Shown here piece by piece: positions 1 through 13,400 of a DNA stretch of 64,000 nucleotides. Within the stretch, counting starts at the first letter, position 1, and each line of letters begins with the position of its first letter. The notes below the pieces were generated by a model. The model was not told where the DNA came from. It saw only the letters and a list, made by a program, of their open reading frames with translations, and did no database searches. The DNA comes from Unio delphinus (lineage: Eukaryota; Mollusca; Bivalvia; Unionida; Unionidae), in assembly GCA_029339505.1 (NCBI GenBank), contig JAQISU010000026.1, positions 3,794,001 through 3,858,000 on the forward strand, in the 5' to 3' direction. A program made the position numbers and the translations under genes.

Positions 1-570
1 CCATGGATGGCAATTACTAAACTATGCATATATCAGAACATGAAACAAACCACCAATCAGTGATGTAAATTACTAAACTGCATCTGCCAGAACATGAAAC
101 AAGCGACCAGCCATAGATGGTTTTTACTAAACTATGCCTGTGCCAGAACATGAAACGAGCCACCAGTCATGGATGTTTTTTTTTACTAAACTATGCATGT
201 GCCAGAACATGAACAAGCCACCAGCCATGGATGGCAATTACTAAACTATGCATGAGCCAGAATAAGGAAAATATCACCAGTCATGGATGGCAATTACTAA
301 ACTATGCATGAGCCAGAAATCAACAGACATGGATGGCAATTACTAAACTATGCATGAACCAGAATAAGGAAAATATCACCAGCCATGGATGGCAATTACT
401 AAACTATGCATGAGCCAGAAATCAACAGACATGCAATTACTGAACTATGCATCTACCAGAACATGGAACAAACCACCAGTCACTGATGTAAATGCATCTG
501 CAAGAACATGATACAAACCACCAGCCATGGATGGCAATTACTAAATTATGCATATGCCAGCATCACTTAT
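1..570. repeat. Minisatellite, about 46-58 bp unit, about 11 copies
   Basis: Repeated units read CATGGATGGCAATTACTAAA, then CTATGCAT and a variable (N)CCAGAA...CACCAG end. Units differ in length because some lack the GAACATGAAACAAACC-type segment. The array reaches the left window edge, so its full size is unknown. It lies in the intron downstream of exon 16. Confidence 0.85.
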
Positions 571-933
571 TGGCAGAACTAGTAATCTGATAAACTTTAG
601 TCACTGATCATTACATGGTGTAAAAGAAAAGGCAATCAATTAAAAATCAATTTGTTTTTCACAAGAAGTTTTGCCAAACTCTCGTCTATTTTTTAATATT
701 GTTTTAAGTCCAAAACAACTGGAATGACACAGAACTAAATTTAATTAACAATCATTCACAGAAATAGCAGTCAACTGACTTGTGCTTAACCAAACTGATT
801 AATCTGAACTGTACTACAGAGAATGGCAAATATATCATCTAACCAAATTATAATCATTAAAGCATATTGTACATTCCTTATTTTGGGATTGCCACAAACC
901 ATTAATATAAAGAATCAACAATCATCTGCCTGT
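571..933. other. AT-rich intron, nothing recognised
   Basis: No open frame of note, no repeat similarity that I could see to other parts of the window, and no splice-flanked ABCA-like segment. Confidence 0.5.
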
Positions 934-1188
934 TGTTGAGATTGTTGTTGTTGTAGGGTTTAATGCCATTTTTCAGCACACGATTGGCTATACATGGCGG
1001 CCAGGATTAATGGTACAGAAATAACCAGGAAAACCCCGGAAAGAACCACAACCCACGAGAAGCTACTGACAAGCTTTCTCACATACCGATATTGACCGAA
1101 TCTGAGACTCGATCCCACGCAGACAGAAGTGAGATGGCAGTAATCCGTAATGGAGAGTGTTTTAGACCACTCAGCCACTCTGTGCCCC
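934..1188 (-). mobile_element. SINE family S1, copy a (tRNA-Ser/Leu-like), with TSD
   Basis: The S1 family reads, head first, GGCCGAGTGGT (A-box-like), GGTTCGAGTCTC (B-box-like), a unique body, and a tail ending in TTAAACCCTACAACAAC. This copy is on the minus strand. It is bracketed by a perfect 12-bp direct repeat TCATCTGCCTGT at 922-933 and 1189-1200, the expected target-site duplication. Confidence 0.88.
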
Positions 1189-1269
1189 TCATCTGCCTGT
1201 AAAAACAACAGAACCACTTATACATATATGAAATAATGTACCAACAAAATGTCATTTTTGCAAACCATG

Positions 1270-1272
<3 letters not shown>

Positions 1273-1334
<62 letters not shown>
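1273..1334. repeat. (AT)n microsatellite beside exon 16 donor
   Basis: 31 perfect AT dinucleotides. Read in the gene direction, the tract begins 13 bases after the first base of the intron following exon 16. Confidence 0.97.
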
Positions 1335-1337
<3 letters not shown>

Positions 1338-1346
1338 GTACTCTAC

Positions 1347-1478
1347 CTGGACAATGAAGATAATGATAACAGCAAGAATGGCTGGAATGATGAATTTGAT
1401 GATGTCTATCATCATGAAGCTGCCCCAATACACAGCAAATGGCACACCTGATATTCTCAGCTGGCTACGTGCCTTTAC
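1347..1478 (-). CDS. ABCA5-like: ABCA exon 16 of those visible: TMD2 helices
   Basis: Acceptor TAATTTCCTCAG, donor GTAGAGTACTGC; 132 nt, phase 0 at both ends. It encodes [20 protein letters not shown] and [20 protein letters not shown]. The K-(A)-x-x-QL-x-(I/L)-SG-(V/L)...YW motif is the ABCA TMD2 coupling helix. The frame runs open into a 62-bp TA tract 12 bases past the donor, which I treat as intron. The next exons lie before base 1. Confidence 0.94.
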
Positions 1479-4400
1479 CTGAGGAAATTAAGAACAAAAC
1501 TAGACAGTAAATAATGTTTATACATTAATGTAAACTTCATTGAAACGCAATTATTAAAATATGACTACTATTAGGAATGAGATGAATTATGTCTGTGATA
1601 TACCATATATACTTGCCTATAGGTAGAGTCAAAATGTTAATAATATAAACCCAGATCTGCCATTACATAATGCACTGGAAGATCAAGGTTTATGTTGCTT
1701 ATTCTACTGATTATTCATAATAATCTGCATAGACCTAGATATGCTAGTATATTATGTGATGGCTTATCTGTGTCTGTACAGTTTGAATTTTAATTTGATT
1801 TATAAGCAAGTATAACAGTACAATAAAATGTATTATCATAATGCATAGCATACATATATACAGTCCAGGAAAGAAAGTAAGAAACAAAATATGCAAATTA
1901 ATTTTTATTTTACCATCATCCACGTAATTCAATGGTACAGTACTGAGCACTGATGCACTGAATCTAGACCATGGCTGAAAAGGAACTTGATGCAGAAAAT
2001 GAGTCTCAAGATCAAAACTTAATACTTCCATTTGTAACCTTTACGCAAACTTCATACAATAATCTTGTGTTATCAGCAGATGTTTATAACTACCAATATT
2101 TCATTTCTTTTTATATGTATCAGATATTCTGACTTTATCCTTCTTAACAGGGGTAAAACAGGGTCTATTCAAGAATCCCTGAATGGAGGATTGATGATAA
2201 TTTCTAAAACATCACACCAAGATGTCAACTGAACACATGAAAATCAGGCATAATATCTGCAATTCCCACATTTGACATTTTGATTTGTTACACATCAACC
2301 CCTGGCATACCTAAGTACATTATTTGGTTCTACGCAGCTGCAAGAAATTGATCCAACATAGGAAGATAGCTGGAAGTGATCACATGGCCTCAGTCGAAAT
2401 TCATGAAACTTTGATACTTTTCTATGCAGTCAAAAACAGGTTATGCAACATAAATTTAAAAAATCAATTATAATATCTGTGTCAGTGTCATTGATAGGGG
2501 AAGGGGATACATACTAATACAGTAGAACCTGTCTTAAAAGACCACCCCTTCTGCCAACAAATAATGGTCTTTCAAGACAGGTGGTCTCTGATAACGGGTC
2601 ATAACACTATATAATCAATAAGTCTGTGCATGGAAATTCTGGTCTCTCAAAACAGGTGGTCTCTCATAGCAGTGGTCTCTCAAGACAGGTTTTATTGTAT
2701 ATTCAATAAAAAGAACTAAGATGGTGAGCAAATGTAATTACCTGTAGTACTTCTTTCATAACATTTGTAAACTAAAAACTCAGAATCAAAGAAATATTCC
2801 ACATTATGTGTCTTTCATTTGAGAAGTTACAAAACAGACTTTACTCAATTTAACAACAATATTTTTTCTATACTGAATGCAAAATTGATACAATCTAAAT
2901 GAAATATTTTTAGATGTTGGTATGAAACTGAGTTTTGAATAAAAATAGTTTGTGGATAAATGGTCTGGTGTACTGAATGCAGAATTCTGGATCATTCTGG
3001 AACTAAAACAGGTATGCTCTACTAAAGAACACAATTTCAAATTAGAGCACAAAATATACATGACATCATACAAATCTGAAAAAGTGTTTTTTATTGCATA
3101 GAAATCTATTCAGGTCACTAATATATAATAACAAATGCCTTTCAAATTTCATTGCTCCACATCAAATGGATTTTGTATGGACATACATACTAATAAGGTT
3201 CATTTAAGAAAAAGTTCTAGAAATGCAAAAATGTGTAATAAAATTTATATTCAGTTATAATGGAATGAAATTATAATCAGGTCAGTTAATGAAACATTTA
3301 CTGTGACTGCCTGAAAATTTAAACAGATCAACTAAACATACAAATATGCAAGTAAAATTTTATTTGTCAATATTAACAGATTTTTGTACAATCATGCTAA
3401 CAGCCATCTAGGAACAGACACATGGACTGGACCAAATTAAGATGCCTCTTTAGCAGCAGTAGGGGCACAAAATTTGTTTCATCACTTTATATTACCTGTC
3501 TGTCTTTGACAATATCCACTCCAAATCCTGAAGGAATGATGGCAAATGCCATAGCAAGCAGAATAATTGAAGAAAAGGCTGCATTGTTGTAGTCCAAGTA
3601 CAGTTTTGTGGCTGGCCAAGGGAGATTACTGACAGAAATAATTGAGGAATTATTTGTCATCCCAAGATATATCTTCCCTGCCTTAAGAAGGCTGTTACTC
3701 ATAAGGTTAATCATTGCTGGAATGGCATGGATAGCACTGTCATTATACAAAGCTGTGTAGCCACAACTAACATCCTGAAAAAAGATGAAAAAGTATTGTC
3801 CAATCTCATTACAAATATTTATCCCTTTGTGAAGTCACTAAATACTACTGTAAAAAATATGCAACTAATTCCATGCTGAAAATCATTTTTGATGCCGTGT
3901 AAATTTACAGAGCAGTGAGCCAGACTTATGTGACCTTGAAAGTAAAAATCATTACCTACTTCATGTGGGTACATAGAAATCTAGTTTTCATAAGTTAATA
4001 TTTTTGTTTAGAATATATGAAATTATAAGACTGGTTTACACGCTTTGTATAAAATTTAGTGCTATAAATAGGCAAAAGTGTGTATATATCTGTATTTGGG
4101 ATTTTTAACAGAGCTTTAACAATTTTTCAGTCATATGATGTCTGCAGTGTGGTGTTTATGGTAATGCCTAGTACTGGGACATAAAGCCACAGACATGTAG
4201 CATGATGTCCCACCCAGTCACATTATCCTGACACCATGCAGACTAGTCCAAACATTAACATCTTAATGCTGAGCACCTAGCGAGGCAGCTGTTAGTACAA
4301 TTTTTATAAATCTTTGGTATAACTCAGTTGGGGTTTGAAGCCCACAACCATCCACATTTGAGGCAGATGCTCTAACAACTTAGGCCACTAAACTGAAGAT

Positions 4401-7400
4401 AAAACCATTTCTTTTCTTCAACTGTGGTGTGTTGGAACCATCTTTGATATTCTATACAATTTCAATTTATCTGCTTTGGTGGATATATTAGTTGTTAACT
4501 TGGCACTGTTTTCATCTAGGCATAACAACGTATTCTGGTGGAAACCCTATCTTGATATGACTTTCGCTTTGGAGTACAACCAATAACAAAATTTTCAAGA
4601 TGGATGCAATGGTGGCCATATTTGACATCAGATAGGCACCACTTCTAGTTCAGATCAGTATCATTTAGCACCAAACAGACAACATAAGAAGTCATTTAGT
4701 GAAAACCCAAGCTGATAATGTTCATCCATAGGAGGAGTAGCAATAACAAGAGTTATTGCTGAAAAATGGATGCAAGAGACATAGATGACATGTACAATAT
4801 AATTATATGTTAAGACACTATATTAGTGATAATATATAGTAATATCTGAATTATAGCTTCTCCATGTTTCCTGGAATGTGCAACAACTTACCAAATATAG
4901 GTCACAATGTCTGAAATGAGATGCATGACATTTATGAATTTCAGCTGTACATTTTTTTAAAGAATATTCTACTTTGAAATGCAACAATTAGAGTTTATCT
5001 CAATGCATGTTTATGCAAAATAGGTATCATATCTATTAAGACAAAGAAGAATTTGCCAGAAATATTATATTTTATTGTTGGAGTTTAATTTATCTTACCT
5101 GAGATGTATTATTGACAATGAATTCACTGAGGTCCAAACCAAGATAATGTGGGGATTGAAAAAGCAGGACACTGTAATTCCTATAAGGATCACTGTAGAA
5201 GGTCTGATTAAAGCCAGCCAGGAAGCTGTTACTGGCAAAAGATCCTAATCAAAAGAGAGAAATGCACCCACTGAAACATGATATCACTATATTACAGCTG
5301 CATTTTCTGGCATAAAAATTCTTAAATTAAAATAAATACATGATATGATTTTGTATTTTTCCCACGTAGTCCTGATGTTTGATTTATTTTAAAGGATGTC
5401 CTCTATCTATGTGACAAAGATAAATTTGTAATTTTAATAATTTAAGCAAATTAATTCATAACATTATTTTAAAATACAATCTAAAGGAACAAACAGTAAA
5501 TTTTTTGTAAAAATACTCTTACAGTAGTCCCACTGTGTCATTCTTTAAATATTATCAATGACATTCAAACATTTTTATGAAATATGCAGACCGTGTCTCC
5601 ACGATGTCAGACAAATAACTAAAAAGATCTTCAATGAAACTAAAAACGGAAACAATTCTGTAGCAAAATGGTTTTAGACTCCTAAGCTTTGAACCTTTTC
5701 ACAAGGTTGTTATAAGAGGAATGACATCTGGACTGGACAAAATCCTTCTGTACAACAGCTGGAGTTCCAATTTGAAATCATGGTTCAACACTGGTTCCCC
5801 CTCCATGATTTCATTAGTTTCCCTTGTTTTTCTCCATAAGGTATTATTCTCTTACTGAGTACTCTGATGCTATCCCAAGAGAAAATATGATTCTTTTGCA
5901 AATAATCACCAACTGCTGTCTGGGTTGGTGTATTCTTTAACTCTCGTTTCAAAACTTCTTGTGGTCTCCTGAATGCAGTAGTCATTTGCACAATTATCAC
6001 ATTGGAGCTTATCGATGATTGAGTACTTCTTATTCAAATGAGTGTGGTCTTTGGGATGTACCAATATTGCACGGATAGTGTTATAGGGTTTGTCGATAAC
6101 ACTAGCTCCATGCTTTCAAAAGATCTTGCTGCAATCTTTCTTTGATGAACTAAAGTAGGGAAAGCAATCTCATGGTGGTCAGAAGAAATGCTTTAAAGTA
6201 TTAGCTCAAGTAAACCTTGAAACACTTCAATATTGACTCCAAGTCTTGGGAAGATTGCACGCAGGATTACTCCACCTGGCAAAGACTTGTACATGCTGGA
6301 GGTACATACTTTGAACAGAAGAGCTCTGCAGAGGCAATGCTGAAGTGCAAGCAGCATAAATCAACAGCATGTCCTCTACTGATCAAGCAAACCCACAGAG
6401 AATTCCCAGCATAGATTGGTTTTAGCAGCCATTCATGTATTCACAGAAACCAAACAAGTTAGTAATGTCAAGGTCATCTTGAAACCTGAACAATATCGAC
6501 AACATTTTCATTTATGACCAACTAGACCAACAATGTATTTGTAAAGTTTCATGGCCAGTATTATTGGTGGAAGAAGAACCCAGGACCCCCCCCCCCCCCC
6601 CAAAAAAAAAGAACCACCAACCCGCGAGAAGCTACTGGCAAGCTTTCTCACATAACTACATTAGTTGAATCTTAGACTCGATCCCCCGCAGACATAGGTG
6701 AGATGGCAGTGATCCGTAATGGAAAGCGCTTTAGACCACTTGGCCACTCGGGGCCCTTCCAAAACTTAAAACTTAAAAGCCCTTCAAGCCAGAATGCTTT
6801 TTGTTACCTTTGGTCAAATTCTGCTGGGTAGATTTTGAAAAGAGGTCATTTGTAGGCTATTACATTTGTAATATTGATGACCATATTAGATGGTAAATTA
6901 GCATCATTTGTATAATTGGAAAACCCTTATTATAATAATGCTTTCTGATATATTTAATCAATTTCTCCTGAACAGTTCAGGATAGCAACTGTAAACAGAA
7001 CAGGTGGCATTATATGCACAGTATATGATGGATAAAAGACAAAACTATAAGCTCACTTTACTACTTAATGGATGGACGAGTTAAAAACTGGAGCTAGTTG
7101 TGCCAACAAGATTCTGTTAGATACTGTGTTCAGCCGTATGAAAGAAAAAGCAGTAACTCAAACAATGGTACTATTGTAGAAGTGAATTTAGGCCATGACC
7201 ATAATATTTAGAAAGCTATCCATAAAAAAAACCATAGGACTAGTGTTCACAAGATTTTGTCATCCACTAGTACAAATCAAAATTAAAACTAGTGTTCACA
7301 ATATTCTGTCATTCACTACTACAAGAGAAAATTAAGGCCAGTGTTCACAAGATTCTGGCATTCATTACTACAAGTCAAAATTAAGACTAGTGTTCACAAT

Positions 7401-10400
7401 ATTCTGTCATTCACTACAAGACAAAATTAGGACTAGTATTCATAAGATTTTGCCATTCACTACTTACAAGACAAACTCAGGACTAGTGTTCACAAGATTT
7501 TGCCATTCACTACTACAAGACAAAATTAGGACTAGTTTTCACAAGATTCTGGCATTCATTGCTACAAGACAAAATTAGGATTAGTGTTCACAAGATTTTG
7601 TCATTCACTACTACAAGACAAAATTAGGATTAGTGTTCACAAGATTTTGTCATTCACTACTACAAGACAAAATTAGGACTAGTATTCACAAGATTTTGTC
7701 ATTCACTACTACAAGAGAAACTGGGCATTAACTGACAAAAATGTGGTAGTAGAATGATTTATTGCTATGTGCATTTTTAGGTGATGACTATACTATTTAC
7801 ATTTTATGACAATCCATCAGAAACTGGGTGACTTGATGCAATGACAAATGCTAGTTGGTCAGTCAGTTGGATGGACACATTTCATAAATGAACATTTTAT
7901 TGTATTACTGCTACTTACCTACTGAGTTTTTAATCAGCAGAGGTGGGATTGGTCCAAATCTTGTGTTTGGCACTAAAATTTTCTTAAGTCTAATATAATA
8001 ACCAGAAACCAGCTGAAGTGACAATGGATTCAGAGCGTCTGTTTGTGGTTGGGAATTCTTGTTTATCACCATTCCAATTATCAGAAATATCACGGGCATC
8101 AGCAACTGGTAGAATAATGTAGATTTGCTTCTTCTGTTCATAATGAAACGGATTTTGAACAGAGCCCAGAAACTTCGTGAAGTACTGTAAGTTGCATGCA
8201 TGGACTTTGTTGTTAACACGTCTCCATCTGATCGATTTAAATTTTGTATGGTATGTTCAGGGATAGATTTTGGAATAAAAAAGTTGGTTTCTGTTTCTTG
8301 TTCTGTGGCTCCATTTTCTTTCAACAGTTTTGACAGATCACAGTCCTGCTCTTGCTCTGAAAAAAAGTAGTGAAAGGAAAATTGTTTGATACCTCAGCAT
8401 ACAAACTCTGACGATGTGATGATATTTGGCTACCCTAACCCATTAACATGCCAAGTTTATATATCATGATGTTGTAACCTAGTTTTCACCCTCTTGCACA
8501 TGCACCGGCAAAACAGCAATCAGCATCTTTCATACACGTATGCATGAAGTTTAATGAAAATCTCTCATCTACAGATGTTGGAATGCAATCATAAATAACC
8601 AAAATAATGCATTTCCTACCATCAGTTCATGCAAAAAAGAGTTCCATAAGCCTTTCAGGTTGTGTCTAAATGGATGAAAATTGTAAGGTAAATGTTTTCA
8701 TAAAACACTGTAGCAGTACTGGCCAGCGTCTTGCTGCTTATCATTTGTCACCACATTGCTAATATTTCATGAATGAATATAATATTATTTCTTAGGCATA
8801 TGTCCACTTGGGTGGCCTAGTGGTTAGAGTGTACAACTTGGATGTGGAGGGTTGCAGGTTCTAACCCCCACTAAGTGATATGAAAGACTTATAAAAATGA
8901 TGCTAAAGCTGCCTCGCTTGGCGCTCAGCATTAAAATGTTAGTTTTATGACTGGTCTGCCTGGTGTCAGGATAATGTGACTGGGTGGGACATGATGCTAA
9001 ATGTCTATGGCTGGATACCCCAGTGCTAGACATCACTATAAACTGTCACACTGCAGGCATCTTAGCTATATGACTGAACCTGTTTTAAAGCAACATTGAA
9101 AAAATTCAAATCCAAATCTTATACATACATTTAAAAGTAACTCACACACAAACCTTTTTTTTAACCAAATCCAGTGTTACTAATTCAATTTTATTCAAGT
9201 AATGCTTAATTTTTTGTCTTCAATGCAACCTCTAAGTGTGCATTTACTATTGTTTTGACTGGAACCAAGGTTTGCCCTAAGCATATTCTAATATTATTTT
9301 TACTAAACTTAATTCCATCCTGATTTTCCCAATTAAACACCATAAATGCATGCCTTAAAGATGAATTTCAAGTTTTCAACCCAGTGTTCAAAAGATCTGT
9401 GAGCATTGATTTTAAGAAATTAATCATCATTTACAAGCACACCCAATACTGAATTGAAATTAAAAAAATAGAATATAAAAAATATTAGCAATTTCAAAAA
9501 GCTATATGGATTATCATCAAAATATGTTCACCTACTTTACAAAAATGAATTATGTTTGTTCCACAGACCATGTCAAAAGACAAAATGGAACGCTGAAAAT
9601 AAAAATGTACACTGAATAAAAAGTGAAAATATACTAAAATATGAATGTCACATTGCAAAGTGGGATAGTATATAGAAATAGGAATGACCTTTAGAAAAGT
9701 GAGACAGTATATAGAAATATGAATGACCTATAGAAAAGTGAGATAGTATATAGAAATATGAATGACCTATAGAAAAGTGAGATAGTATATAGAAATATGA
9801 ATGACCTATAGAAAAGTGAGACAGTATATAGAAATATGAATGACCTATAGAAAAGTGAGACAGCATATAGAAATATGAATGACCTATAGAAAAGTGAGAC
9901 AGTATATAGAAATATGAATGACCGATAGAAAAGTGTAACAAAGAAGATTTATGTCAAGCTCAAAGAGGAAAAGCAATCTCAGGGTGGTCAGAAAAAAAAT
10001 GCTTCAAAGAACCCTTCAAGTCTTTTTTGAAACACTTCAACAATAACCCTGAGTCTTGGGATGATCTCATACAGGATAATTCCAACTGGTGCAGTTTCAT
10101 CCATACTCAAGGTACAGACTTTAAAAGATAATTTAGAAGCAATGAAAAAGATTTAGCAGCATAAAATCTCAGAACTGAAGTACATTCTTTATTAGTCAAG
10201 AAACCCCAGTGTTATCTACAGTCAAGTGTGCCACAACCAGTTCAGAACACAAATTGGCATGGCTAGACAAACAAGTGCTCAAAAAATGAACAACAATAAA
10301 GAGTCAGAGGAGAGCAGTCTTCAAACTGACAAGATATTATTTTTCTTCTTAATGATGAAAATGAACAAAAGGAATTTATAAGCATATGAGGAATTCTTCA

Positions 10401-13400
10401 AAAAAGTTCATTAAGGATTGTGTGTGTGTGTATGTGTGTGTGAGTGTGATTAGCATTTTTAATGTTACTTTAACAATTTTTCAGTCATATTGCTATGATG
10501 TTTGAATTGAGGTAGTTTATAGTGATGCCTAGCACACTGGGGCATCACGCCGCACACATGCAGCATGATGTCCCACCCAGTCACATTATCCTGACACCAG
10601 GCCAACCAGTCCTAACATAAACATCTTAATGCTGAGCGGCAAACAAGGCAGCTGTTAGTACCACTTTTGTAAGTCTTTTGTATGACCCTGCCGGGGTTTG
10701 AACCCATGACCTCTTGCTTCCGCAGTGGATTCTCTAACCACAAGGCCACTGGAGCAGTACAAGGATTGTGTATATGCCTCCTCCAGTGAAGAGAAATGAG
10801 AAGAATGCTGATCATATTTACTTCTTGATCACTGGATATTAATGTTATGAAAAATCCATTGAAAGGCTATTCATATTAAGTCAAACATTTTGCTGCATGG
10901 GATCAGATTTTCATTATAAAACATTAAAGAATAACAAATTAAAGGAGATTTTGGACAATCATAAACCATGGTGAGTGAAAGTATATAATTTTCTGATATT
11001 TACATTAACTGAATAAATAAATAAATATAGAGAGAAGTAATGTTAGCGATATACTCCAATTTTATATTATAACCATTTCTTAATGAAATGCAAATTTCTG
11101 AATAGTCAAACAAAACCCATCAAATTTCCTATATAAAAGTTGCGCACCGTATATACTCGCGTATAAGCCGAGAAATTTAGGAAAAAAATAAGGCCTGGAA
11201 GAAGGGGGGTCAGCTTATCTGCGGGTCAAGGTCCAAGTCTGAAATTTATAATGCTTTTTTCCTTTGATTTCCAGTATTTATTGTTTCTATCGATCGCCGA
11301 AGATGAGATCACATGCCTAATGATGCCACATGGCTCATAAGATTTGTTCTGTCGTGAAGTAAAACATATATTTTTTTTCTAACTTAAGTGGTAGGATAAT
11401 GAATGAAAAACATGTTTTACCATACTTGACATCTATTTGACAGATGTCCATCCACCAGAAAATACAGCCAAACATGTTATTTGAACCACAGAAATACATG
11501 TATTTTCCAAAAGAACCACCATAATAGTAATCTCTAGTCAAGTATTTAACCCTCAGCTCATTAAACTCTTAAGTTATTGTACAAATGCACGCTAGCTTAT
11601 TTCACTGTAAATATGAAAAGAATCTAAGTAAAAATATAAAAGAATTACGATACTGAAGGTGTATACAACAAACATTTTAATCAAGAGTAGATATACATGT
11701 ACGATAGTCTTAAAGAAACAATAGCAAGAGGTTCCATATGGGTTTGTTGCGCGCACACTTAGGAAGGGTAAATAACAGTGCAATATACAAGTCAGCGTGA
11801 ATAATTGTAAAACAATATAATTTGTTGGATTTCTTTGATAGGATGTTTTAGACTTAATAGACAGCCACATTTTATATACTACTGTTGATTAGATGTTTGT
11901 AAAGCAAAGTGGTTTGTTAGCGATAGAGTGTTGTACAATAGCTACAATATGCTTAATCTGTGGTAAATGCCTCGGGGATAATAGGTTTGTTTCGTTGCAC
12001 AATGCCAATGACTTTACTAAAACATGCCAACTCTCAGATGTATTGTTTACTGAGATATAGTAGTGGACATGGTTTCTTCTTAAAGTTATAAACTGTCACA
12101 ATACTTGAATAATGTCCATGCTGAAACCAATCATATTTTGATCAATTGAATCACACTACCGTTAGTTTAAAAAAAGCAACAAATAAACAACAATGATAAA
12201 TAATTATCAAATACAAATTGATAACCAACCACACGTATTTACCGTATGTTTTCGGACACTGTATGTTTTCGGACACCGTTTTTTTTCGGGGAAAAATCAT
12301 ATTTAAATGCCTTGTAAGTTTTCGGACGTTGCTCCGCTATAATTGTTTCTACAATTTATGTTTTCGGACACAATCTTGGATGATCTGCTTCGTCGTTTTA
12401 ATGTAAAATTTACAGCGTGTTTGCCGTTAATTTAACTGATACAAAGTTCGCTTCATTTGGTCGCCAATTATTTAATGCGATCATGAACGTCCATGAACTA
12501 ATATATAATTTAAAATTATTAATTACATGTAATTCGGGATAGTGACAACACCTGCTGCATTAGTCGGACGTGTTACACGAGCTCTAAAGTGTATATCAAC
12601 AACGGATTGTCTTGTTAAATCAAGATGTTCCAACGAAAAGTAACAGATCGGATATAGATTTCTCAAATCATATTGTGATATTTGCAGACCGGTATCGACA
12701 TTTTGATCGCGTCACATATATGACAACATACGATGATACACGCGTGCTATTTTATTTTGATCAGACTCGTCATCTAGAGCAGCTTTCTTCGTAGGCGGTT
12801 GTTTTTGTGATGCTTCCTCAGAATCATTAATTCGAAGTCGCTTCTGTGGACTGCCTACTGGTCTCTTTGGAGACGATTTTGGCAAGGGCGAGTCCCTCCA
12901 AGAACTAGGCAGTGCCTCCTCACTTGTTGCATAACGTATGATAAACTTATTCATCAAATTTATTACAGTACTAACAATATTATGTTTCACAACGATAGCT
13001 ATCCAGTATACTAACTTTTGTATGTGGTGGGTATTTTATTTATACTTTTTATTTTAATAGTTTGATTCAGCTAACAAAAATATGATTGGTTGTCAGTATA
13101 GACATTGTTACACACGAAACCACTTCATACAGGTGTGACAGTTATGGCTTTGATTAGAAACCATGACCCCTGCTTTATATCATTAAACAATACATCAGAG
13201 TCGGTATGGATTAGTAAAATTCATTGGCATTGTCCAACAAAACAAACCCCTTATCCCTGAGGCATTATATACAAAGGTTTAAACATAGTTATTGTTCTAC
13301 AGGTAATAAACCTCTTGGTAGACGATATATTTGATTGTGGGTGCTAAATGTTAGGTACATCGTGTGCTCTTTTAATAAAATCCAGATGGCTGCCTTTTAT

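Noticed and set aside
1218..1482. Open frames through the AT microsatellite, both strands
   Set aside because: They owe their length to the TA tract (Ile-Tyr runs). The minus one contains real exon 16 but extends past a canonical donor.
9648..9941. 97-codon minus frame with [13 protein letters not shown] repeats
   Set aside because: Same reason: a 39-bp tandem repeat. No start context and no non-repeat part.
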